Below are positions 33,217-39,997 of a DNA stretch of 48,782 nt, in pieces. The DNA lies in assembly GCA_021154405.1 (NCBI GenBank), contig JAJKIP010000158.1, positions 1 through 48,782 of the forward strand, written 5' to 3'. The translations under genes were made by a program, and so were the position numbers. The notes under the pieces were generated by a model. That model saw only the letters and a list, made by a program, of their open reading frames with translations, did no database searches and was not told the origin of the DNA. The DNA is from Segetibacter sp. GTDB lineage: Bacteria; Bacteroidota; Bacteroidia; Chitinophagales; Chitinophagaceae. The first letter of the stretch is position 1. Each line of letters begins with the position of its first letter.

Positions 33217-36075
33217 ATGCCAAAAGACACTTCCATTCGTTCAGTTCTGATCATCGGTTCAGGCCCAATTATCATCGGACAAGCATGTGAATTTGATTAC
33301 TCCGGCACCCAGGCTGCCCGTAGTCTCCGTGAAGAAGGAGTAAGAGTTTCACTTATCAATAGCAACCCTGCTACCATTATGACTGACCCCATGATGGCCG
33401 ACAAAGTTTACCTTCTTCCTCTGACCGTAGAAAGCATAGAAACCATTTTGCTTGAAAACCAGGAAGCAGGAACACCCATTGATGCGGTGCTTCCTACTAT
33501 GGGTGGGCAAACCGCTCTGAACCTGGCAAAGGAAGCCGAGGATATCGGATTATGGAAACAATATAATATACGCCTGGTAGGTGTAGACATAAAAGCAATC
33601 GATAAAGCTGAGGACCGCGAAAAATTTCGTCAGTGGATGATTCAACTCGGTGTTCCTGTAGCTCAGGCTAAAACTGCCAATTCTTTCCTTGAAGGAAAGG
33701 AGTTTGCACAGGATATTGGATTCCCGCTGGTTATTCGACCTTCATTTACATTAGGTGGCACTGGCGGCGGTTTCGTGCATGATAAAGATGAGCTGGATGA
33801 AGCATTGAACCGCGGATTGAATGCTTCTCCCATCCATGAAGTACTGGTTGAAAAAGCAGTGCTGGGCTGGAAGGAGTTTGAGCTGGAGCTTTTAAGAGAC
33901 GCTGCGGATAATGTATGTATTATTTGTACAGTTGAGAATTTTGATCCGATGGGTGTTCATACTGGTGATTCCATCACTGTAGCTCCATCCATGACACTGA
34001 GCGATACAGCGATGCAGCTGATGCGTAACACGGCCATTCGGATGATGCGGGACCTGGGAAATTTTGCCGGTGGATGTAATGTGCAGTTCGCACTGAATCC
34101 AGATACCGAAGAGATCATCGCTATCGAGATCAATCCCCGTGTGAGCCGTTCTTCAGCGCTCGCGTCAAAAGCAACAGGCTATCCCATTGCAAAGATCGCC
34201 GCCAAACTGGCTATTGGTTATCGCCTGGATGAACTGGAAAACCAGATCACTAAAACAACTTCTGCTTACTTTGAACCAGCGCTGGATTATGTAATAGTAA
34301 AGATCCCAAGGTGGAATTTCGATAAGTTCAAGGGAGCTAATGATACACTTGGCCTGCAGATGAAAAGTGTGGGAGAAGTAATGGCAATCGGCAGAAGCTT
34401 CACAGAAGCAGTACAAAAAGCCTGTCAGAGCCTGGAGAATAATGCAGTTGGACTTGGTTATTATGGAAAGAGCCTCATGCATGCAGATGAATTGCTGCAA
34501 TACATTAAGACCCCGAAATGGGATCGCATATTCCGCATTAAGGATGCACTGATGGCAGGCATTTCTGTAAGCACCATTTCCAAAGCAACCAATGGCATTG
34601 ATCGGTGGTTCCTCTTTGAAATACAGAAGATCGTGAATCTGGAAAAGGAAATGTCGAAATATGATCTTGATACGTTACCGATCGAATTATTAAGAGAAGC
34701 CAAAGTAAATGGCTTCAGTGATGAACAGATCAGTCGCATTACCCAGCATGGTGATGAAGAGGATGTATACAGGAAACGTAAAGAGCACGGCATTACCCGC
34801 GTATTCAAAATGGTTGATACCTGCAGCGCCGAATTTGAGGCAAAGACTCCTTATTTCTATTCTACGTTTGAAACACCCAGCAGTGGTGGCCTCGCTGGGT
34901 CCAATGAATCAAAATCATCTGACAAGAAAAAAATAATCGTTCTGGGTTCAGGTCCAAACCGGATCGGCCAAGGCATTGAGTTTGACTATTGCTGTGTGCA
35001 TGGACTGCTGGCAATCAAAGAATGCGGATATGAGGCGATCATGATCAATTGCAATCCTGAAACGGTTTCCACAGATTTTGATATGGCCGATAAACTCTAC
35101 TTCGAGCCGGTATACTGGGAACATGTATGGGAGATCATTGAACACGAGAAACCTGATGGTGTGATTGTGCAGTTGGGTGGACAGACCGCGCTCAAGATGG
35201 CTGAAAAACTTCACCAGAAGGGAATAAAGATCATTGGAACTTCTTACGACAGCATGGATATAGCTGAAGATCGTGGAAGGTTCAGTGATATGCTCAAAGA
35301 GATGGGCATCCCTTATCCGGATTATGGAACAGCCTATGATGTGGATGAAGCCATTGAAGTAGCAAATAAGGTAGGATATCCGGTGCTGGTTCGTCCTTCT
35401 TATGTATTAGGCGGACAAAGAATGCGGATCGTACTCAATGATGATGAAGTGGAAAAGGCAGTAGTGAGTCTGTTAAAACATATTCCGGGTAACAAGATAT
35501 TGGTAGACCACTTCCTTGACCGATGCCAGGAAGCTGAGATCGATGCGATATGTGATGGAGAGAAATTTCATGTAATGGGCATAATGGAGCATATTGAGCC
35601 TGCAGGTATTCATAGTGGCGACAGTAATGCGGTGCTGCCATACTTCAACCTCACTCCGCTTGAAGTGCAGGATATGGTGGATTATGCCAAGAAAATTGCA
35701 CTTAAGCTGAAGGTGAAGGGGTTGATCAATATCCAGTTTGCCATCAAGGAAGGGAAGGTTTATGTGATCGAAGCAAATCCACGTGCATCAAGAACAACTC
35801 CGTTCATCGCCAAAGCATATAACAAGCCCTACCTCAACTATGCTACAAAAGTGATGATGGGTGAGATAACTGTAGCTGATATTCCTGAAGAGAAATTACT
35901 GGATGGTTTTGCGATCAAGGAACCGGTGTTCAGCTTCAACAAATTCCCGAATGTAAACAAGGAGCTGGGTCCTGAAATGAAGAGTACGGGAGAAGCGATC
36001 AGGTTTATCAAGAACCTTCGTGATCCATACTTCCGGCAATTGTATAAAGACCGGAGTATGTACCTGAGTAAATAA
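33217..36075 (+). CDS. carB: Carbamoyl-phosphate synthase large subunit lacking the MGS-like allosteric domain
   Basis: Makes carbamoyl phosphate for arginine and pyrimidine synthesis, with ammonia supplied by CarA. The protein has 952 residues against about 1070 in E. coli. The N-half (about 1-400) has GSGPIIIGQACEFDYSGTQ, a first ATP-grasp (PLVIRPSFTLGGTGGG) and EINPRVSRSSALASKATGYP; a helical oligomerisation part follows; the C-half (from about 570) repeats these motifs (GSGPNRIGQGIEFDYCC, PVLVRPSYVLGGQRM, IEANPRASRTTPF). The sequence ends after EMKSTGEAIRFIKNL and about 20 more residues, so the C-terminal MGS-like regulatory domain is absent. This short form is, from memory, known in other Bacteroidota. 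The stop codon is genuine, followed by a terminator. carA is not in the window. Confidence 0.97.
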   Translation: MPKDTSIRSVLIIGSGPIIIGQACEFDYSGTQAARSLREEGVRVSLINSNPATIMTDPMMADKVYLLPLTVESIETILLENQEAGTPIDAVLPTMGGQTALNLAKEAEDIGLWKQYNIRLVGVDIKAIDKAEDREKFRQWMIQLGVPVAQAKTANSFLEGKEFAQDIGFPLVIRPSFTLGGTGGGFVHDKDELDEALNRGLNASPIHEVLVEKAVLGWKEFELELLRDAADNVCIICTVENFDPMGVHTGDSITVAPSMTLSDTAMQLMRNTAIRMMRDLGNFAGGCNVQFALNPDTEEIIAIEINPRVSRSSALASKATGYPIAKIAAKLAIGYRLDELENQITKTTSAYFEPALDYVIVKIPRWNFDKFKGANDTLGLQMKSVGEVMAIGRSFTEAVQKACQSLENNAVGLGYYGKSLMHADELLQYIKTPKWDRIFRIKDALMAGISVSTISKATNGIDRWFLFEIQKIVNLEKEMSKYDLDTLPIELLREAKVNGFSDEQISRITQHGDEEDVYRKRKEHGITRVFKMVDTCSAEFEAKTPYFYSTFETPSSGGLAGSNESKSSDKKKIIVLGSGPNRIGQGIEFDYCCVHGLLAIKECGYEAIMINCNPETVSTDFDMADKLYFEPVYWEHVWEIIEHEKPDGVIVQLGGQTALKMAEKLHQKGIKIIGTSYDSMDIAEDRGRFSDMLKEMGIPYPDYGTAYDVDEAIEVANKVGYPVLVRPSYVLGGQRMRIVLNDDEVEKAVVSLLKHIPGNKILVDHFLDRCQEAEIDAICDGEKFHVMGIMEHIEPAGIHSGDSNAVLPYFNLTPLEVQDMVDYAKKIALKLKVKGLINIQFAIKEGKVYVIEANPRASRTTPFIAKAYNKPYLNYATKVMMGEITVADIPEEKLLDGFAIKEPVFSFNKFPNVNKELGPEMKSTGEAIRFIKNLRDPYFRQLYKDRSMYLSK

Positions 36076-36081
36076 ATAAAG

Positions 36082-36103
36082 ACCCGCCTCCGGCGGGTTT
36101 TTT
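36082..36103 (+). terminator. Rho-independent terminator of carB
   Basis: ACCCGCC-TCC-GGCGGGT stem-loop followed by TTTTT, seven bases after the carB stop codon. Confidence 0.95.
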
Positions 36104-36261
36104 GTGCCATTATGACAATTGACACTGGGAAGAAGTTTAACTGAAGACCAACTGATGAACAACCGATGAACAACCGAAGATCCAATTAACGCTACTAACG
36201 GTAGTTGACCTTGGAAATCAGGTTATTTTCTGCCAAAATATCCGGAAACAGGCAATTACAA

Positions 36262-36927
36262 TCAAATATCGACCATGCCGTTCCTGATTGTATACATGAC
36301 CAGGCCAACCCGGCTATGAACTTTTAACTTGCCGAAGAGAGTTTGCCGGTAATCATCGATGGTACGAGGGCTGAGGAACATTTTTTCGGCTATTTCTTTA
36401 TAAGATAATTCTGTACAGGTCCAGCGAAGGAATTCTTTTTCTTTATCATTAAGCATAACCGGTTTGCTATCTTCTTTATCTGCATCCTTGTGCAGGCCGC
36501 TCACCAGTTTGTCCGAAACATATTCAGAGAGGTAAACATTTTTATTCATTACTGAATCGAGTGCCTTCTTCAATTCTTCATGATCAGTATTTTTTAGAAG
36601 ATATCCTTTGGCGCCTAACCTGAACATTTTGATAATTGTCTTTTCATCACTTAACATGGAAAGCACCAATACTTTTATATGCGGATAATTCTTATGCAGC
36701 CACTGTGTGGTCTCAAAGCCATCCATTTCCGGCATATTTACATCAAGTAACACAATATCGGGTATATGATGCTGCATGATCTGTGCGCGCAGGTCTTTTC
36801 CATTGTCAGCTTCAAATAGAACTGTATAGCCTTCAAATCCATTAACGAGCCTGGCAAGTGCTGTCCGGAGTAATATATGGTCATCAATTATGGCTACCTG
36901 CGTTTTCTTGTTTGATTTCGACATCAT
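36262..36927 (-). CDS. NarL/FixJ-type response regulator (second system)
   Basis: A 221-residue regulator: receiver domain (about 9-128; IIDDHILLRTAL, phospho-acceptor Asp 62 in DIVLLDVNMPEMDG, SMLSDEKTIIKMFRLGAKGYLLKN) and a LuxR-type DNA-binding domain (about 155-216; LNDKEKEFLRWTCTELSYKEIAEKMFL, SPRTIDDYRQTLFGKL). Two start ATGs (36927 and 36924). It follows the kinase gene by 4 bases and should be its partner. Targets are unknown; no operator candidate stands out near it. Confidence 0.95.
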   Translation of the reverse strand: MMSKSNKKTQVAIIDDHILLRTALARLVNGFEGYTVLFEADNGKDLRAQIMQHHIPDIVLLDVNMPEMDGFETTQWLHKNYPHIKVLVLSMLSDEKTIIKMFRLGAKGYLLKNTDHEELKKALDSVMNKNVYLSEYVSDKLVSGLHKDADKEDSKPVMLNDKEKEFLRWTCTELSYKEIAEKMFLSPRTIDDYRQTLFGKLKVHSRVGLVMYTIRNGMVDI

Positions 36928-36931
36928 TGGT

Positions 36932-37735
36932 TTACTCTTTCTGTGGTAATAACTTTACCAGTACATGGGTACCTTTCCCTTCAGTGCTGTTGATTGTGAT
37001 TTCAGCGCCCATCAGGTGAGCCCGGTTATACATACTTTTTAATCCAACTCCTCTTGATGCAGAAACTGATTCTTTCTTTTCAGTTACATTAAAACCTACA
37101 CCATTATCTTCTACTTCGAGCGCAAAGGTATTATCCTCGTGGTATTTTACCCGCACACAAACCTGTTTGGCCCTGGAGTGCTTTAGGATATTATTCAACA
37201 TTTCCTGGAACATGCGAAACAGGAAAATCGCTTTTTGTTCCGGAAGTGAGAACTCCTGGCCGCTAATGGAGAATTGAACATCAATCAATCCCGCCTTTTT
37301 CACACTGGCCAGCTCAAACCGCATTGATTCCACCAGTCCCACATCATTGATACGGTCAGAATGCAGGCTCTTGGTCAGGTCTGACAGATCAAAAATGGCT
37401 TTGTTTAATACTTCCTGGGAATGCCGTGCCAGATCATGAGCAGGGTGTTCTTTTTCCAGCGGCAGAGCTGAAAGGGATAGCTTAACCACAGAAAGCATCT
37501 GGCCGATATTGTCATGCAATTCCTGGGCTATTGTTTTGAAGGTATTTTCCTGAATTTCAAGCTGAGACCGGAGAGCCTCCTTCTCGTATTTGTCTTTAAT
37601 CAAAAGCATTTCCTGTTCCTGGCGGTGCTGGCGTCGTTGATACAGGAAGAGTATAGTTACGATAAACCCTACCAGGATTAGACCCAATATTATACCGATG
37701 ATTGTGACAAAGTATATCTCCGGGTTCTGATGCAT
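36932..37735 (-). CDS. Sensor histidine kinase, HisKA_3 type, single membrane helix
   Basis: A 267-residue compact kinase. Residues 9-31 form one membrane helix, followed by a short coiled coil, the HisKA_3 domain with His 74 (TIAQELHDNIGQMLSVVK) and an HATPase domain (FRMFQEMLNNILKHSRAK, VEDNGVGFN, GVGLKSMYNRAHLMGAEI). There is almost no periplasmic sensor, so sensing must come from the membrane segment or a partner. The gene start overlaps the end of the upstream membrane protein gene by 46 bases, which points to that protein as the sensing partner. It transfers phosphate to the regulator 4 bases downstream. Confidence 0.94.
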   Translation of the reverse strand: MHQNPEIYFVTIIGIILGLILVGFIVTILFLYQRRQHRQEQEMLLIKDKYEKEALRSQLEIQENTFKTIAQELHDNIGQMLSVVKLSLSALPLEKEHPAHDLARHSQEVLNKAIFDLSDLTKSLHSDRINDVGLVESMRFELASVKKAGLIDVQFSISGQEFSLPEQKAIFLFRMFQEMLNNILKHSRAKQVCVRVKYHEDNTFALEVEDNGVGFNVTEKKESVSASRGVGLKSMYNRAHLMGAEITINSTEGKGTHVLVKLLPQKE

Positions 37736-38352
37736 AGAAAGGCTAGCGTAAATAATGAGTACAAGAATACATTTAAAATAGTAAGAATTTGACCAAAATT
37801 TTTGACGACCAATTTAGATATACCGCTCCAGTAATTCAAAAGACCAAAAAGAGGAAACCCACAGATGTAAAAAAATAACAATCCGGAACAGATCCAGAAA
37901 GCAGGGCTACTTGAAAGCCTTACAGATTGCGGAAGACGGAAAAGCTCCAGGAAATAATAGATACATACCACAGTTATCACCAGGCAGCCAAATGCGTAGG
38001 TAACGGAATGAAATACTTTTTTTTGTACGAACAGGATATTGGCGAGTGCAATGATAAAGTAAACGACCATTGTAATACGGATGATCCTCTTGGCAGCCGT
38101 GTTAATAATGATCAGGCTGATGATCCACAGATAATAGACAAATTCAAAAGTGGAAAAGAAATTATATAAAAGTATATTATCCCTCCCGGTCCTGTTTAAC
38201 CAGGCGCCCAGAACTTCCACCAGCAGGGTTGTCATCAGAAAAGGAGGAAAGTATTTAAGGAAAGAATCTAAAGGGTCCAGCTTATAAAACACCGTCAGGC
38301 TGGCAACAAAGCTGACAGTTAGAACAAAAGTATAGGGATCCCAAAAATTCAT
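37690..38352 (-). CDS. Multi-spanning membrane protein overlapping the kinase gene, putative sensory partner
   Basis: About 220 residues with six to seven predicted membrane helices (DPYTFVLTVSFVASLTVFY, FLMTTLLVEVLGAWL, YNFFSTFEFVYYLWIISLII, ITMVVYFIIALANILF, YAFGCLVITVVCIYYF, FWICSGLLFFYICGFPLFGL, ILTILNVFLYSLFTLAFLCI). The family has no name that I know. Its 3' end overlaps the kinase gene by 46 bases, and kinases of this kind lack a sensor domain, so it may be the sensor. I choose the ATG at 38352 (MNFWDPYT); an ATG at 38382 would lie one base after a terminator stem, with no leader, and is unlikely. Confidence 0.72.
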   Translation of the reverse strand: MNFWDPYTFVLTVSFVASLTVFYKLDPLDSFLKYFPPFLMTTLLVEVLGAWLNRTGRDNILLYNFFSTFEFVYYLWIISLIIINTAAKRIIRITMVVYFIIALANILFVQKKVFHSVTYAFGCLVITVVCIYYFLELFRLPQSVRLSSSPAFWICSGLLFFYICGFPLFGLLNYWSGISKLVVKNFGQILTILNVFLYSLFTLAFLCIRTRRYTLSQSSV

Positions 38353-38383
38353 GGAGTGATTTAAGGGAATAAATTTAACCATA

Positions 38384-38420
38384 AAACCGAAAACCCCCTA
38401 GGTCAGGGGGTTTTCGGTTT
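38384..38420 (-). terminator. Rho-independent terminator of the Cys-motif protein gene
   Basis: A perfect 16-bp stem (AAACCGAAAACCCCCT with AGGGGGTTTTCGGTTT) around a 5-base loop, on the minus strand 20 bases after the stop at 38441. It separates that gene from the kinase cassette. Its T-tract is short, so some read-through is possible. Confidence 0.75.
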
Positions 38421-38440
38421 AGCAACGGATATGAGTGCGA

Positions 38441-38926
38441 TTAGACTACGCAGAGCCCGTCCTCACCTTTGTCAACGAGAATGAAACCAAAACCACCACC
38501 ATCATCATCGCCAATTGAACCGCAACTTGGTGGACAAATCTTGCCCAGGTTGAAGGCCAGAATAGAGGTGCCATCCTCTGTTTGGACGAATACTTCTTTA
38601 TTAGCTGTTCCGCTTTCCATTTCTTTTGCTTTGGTAGCTACAAACACGATGGTTTGTCTTCCTTCGAAATCAGGATTTTCAGCGGTGTCTTTATCATATA
38701 CTCCGAAATAAAGCCGTACGCCGTCACTACCACTTTCTTTGGCTGTTTGAAGAAATGCCTGCAATTCTTCAAGACTGTACCAGACGCTTAAAGAATCTTC
38801 CTTACCAAGGTTTTTTGAGTTCTGCGCCCATCTTTCACGTTTGTATTTTTTTATAAGGGAGTCAACATGCTTTGTGTTTACTCTTTTACCTGCCTTTACG
38901 GATTTCTTCGCAATTTTTGTCAACAT
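38441..38926 (-). CDS. Small protein with C-terminal CPPSC motif, function unknown
   Basis: A 161-residue soluble-looking protein with no signal peptide. The N-terminus (about 1-40) is basic and helical (MLTKIAKKSVKAGKRVN, LIKKYKRERW), the middle looks alpha/beta (WYSLEELQAFLQTAKESG, GVRLYFGVYD, RQTIVFVATKAKE), and the end holds Cys 131 and Cys 135 in CPPSC, then an acidic Gly-rich stretch (GDDDGGGFGF) and Cys 159. Three Cys near the end suggest metal binding or disulfides. I do not recognise a named family. A terminator follows, so it is transcribed separately from the kinase cassette. A CCCC-N7-GGGG dyad lies 59-73 bases upstream. Confidence 0.65.
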   Translation of the reverse strand: MLTKIAKKSVKAGKRVNTKHVDSLIKKYKRERWAQNSKNLGKEDSLSVWYSLEELQAFLQTAKESGSDGVRLYFGVYDKDTAENPDFEGRQTIVFVATKAKEMESGTANKEVFVQTEDGTSILAFNLGKICPPSCGSIGDDDGGGFGFILVDKGEDGLCVV

Positions 38927-39455
38927 AGCTTTTAGATTTAGAGTGATTAATCAGAATGACCCGTTAAAGCTATCAAGCGGCAGCCCCAAACGCAGGGGGA
39001 AAGAGGTGAATGCCAAAGAATTACAAATTATAATTATTTATAACAGTGAGATTATCAGCGAATTGGGAGAAAAATAATAGAAAAATACCGTAAGAATAAT
39101 AAAATATTCCGGTGAAAAAACCGGGTTTTTTACAGCCTAAAAACGGTCTTTTTTAGGGCAAATCAGAGGGTCGAACTGATCGATGATTAGAATTTAACTT
39201 CCGTCATTCCTTTTTAGACCGTCTTTTTCAACAAGAAACGCCTGACAGCCCTTTGTATAAATTTATACCCATTTTTGTTCCGAACCGGGTTGCCTCTCAA
39301 ATTTTTGCTTTTCGGGTGGGTTTTTGGATCCTAAAAAGATCATTTTCTTATCCCGTGTATTCCACGAAAATCCCCGGGAAATAAACGCTCCTCCAATAAG
39401 GCTTTCCATTGAGTAACTCTGGAGTTCCCTGTCACTTCCCGGATTCTGGCAAGGT
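38927..39455. other. About 530-base noncoding region with several stem-loops
   Basis: No ORF with protein features and no tRNA is seen. It holds a CCCC-N7-GGGG dyad (38985-38999), a CCGGT/ACCGG hairpin followed by GTTTTTT (about 39112-39131, terminator-like on the plus strand), and CCTAAAAA/TTTTTTAGG (39136-39157). The rest is A/T-rich. Part of it must hold the promoter of the minus-strand gene ending at 38926, but no exact TAnnTTTG was found there; TATAATTTG near 39020 is one base too long. A small RNA is possible but not supported further. Confidence 0.4.
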
Positions 39456-39463
39456 TATCTTTG
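39456..39463 (+). promoter_or_regulatory. Bacteroidota -7 box for the DinB-like gene
   Basis: TATCTTTG matches TAnnTTTG, 14 bases before the ATG at 39478. Transcription would start near 39469, leaving a leader of about 9 bases. Confidence 0.6.
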
Positions 39464-39477
39464 CAAAAAGGGCCTCT

Positions 39478-39948
39478 ATGAACAAGGAAATAAGCTCGAT
39501 AATAAAGAACCTGCAGCGCGTTAACGGCGGCCAGCCATGGTATGGCCGGCCGGTTTATGAATTACTTGAAGAAGTAAGGCCCGATAAGGTTTTTGTAAAG
39601 CCGGGTAATGACGGACATTCCATGATTGAACTGCTGTATCATATGGTTACCTGGACGGAATTCTGCCTTAGAAGAGTTCAGGGAGTAAAGGATGAAGATC
39701 CTGATGAAGTGGAAAAACTAGACTGGAGAAAGATTGATCCTTCTCTGCACAGCTGGGAAAAAGGATTGGCAGCATTTAAGTCGGCCAACAACCAAATCAT
39801 TGAATTACTCTCAATGAAAAGTGATGATTTCCTTAAAGAGATTGTTGATTACAGGGAATTCAATTTCCGGTTTATGCTGAATGGCTTAATCCAGCATCAT
39901 ATTTATCATATTGGGCAAATAGCGTACATAGAGAAATTTCTCATTTAG
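39478..39948 (+). CDS. DinB-like (DfsB-type) four-helix metal-binding protein
   Basis: A 156-residue protein of the DinB superfamily, which includes thiol-dependent transferases and proteins of unknown role. Candidate metal ligands are His 47 (NDGHSMIELLYHMVTW), His 140 and His 144 (QHHIYHIGQIA), in the order typical of the family. I use the ATG at 39478; a TTG at 39409 would lie upstream of the -7 box at 39456, so it is not credible. Probably cytosolic. The next gene, ComEC-like, follows after 49 bases; shared transcription is possible, but no functional link is evident. Confidence 0.85.
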   Translation: MNKEISSIIKNLQRVNGGQPWYGRPVYELLEEVRPDKVFVKPGNDGHSMIELLYHMVTWTEFCLRRVQGVKDEDPDEVEKLDWRKIDPSLHSWEKGLAAFKSANNQIIELLSMKSDDFLKEIVDYREFNFRFMLNGLIQHHIYHIGQIAYIEKFLI

Positions 39949-39997
39949 ATCGTTGAAAAAACGTTGTTACCGCCACCAGGCTCACTTATTTTTCCAG

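Noticed and set aside
36150-36180. Short direct repeat of GATGAACAACC after the carB terminator
   Set aside because: Only two adjacent copies of about 11 bases; no sign of a CRISPR array or mobile element.
38353-38382. Upstream ATG start of the multi-spanning membrane protein
   Set aside because: It is one base from a 16-bp terminator stem and would have no room for ribosome binding.
39160-39235. Possible tRNA-like sequence around GGGTCGAACTGATC
   Set aside because: It resembles a T-arm slightly, but no acceptor stem or anticodon arm can be drawn around it.
39409-39477. Upstream TTG start for the DinB-like gene
   Set aside because: It would begin upstream of the TATCTTTG box at 39456, and the added residues do not resemble the family.
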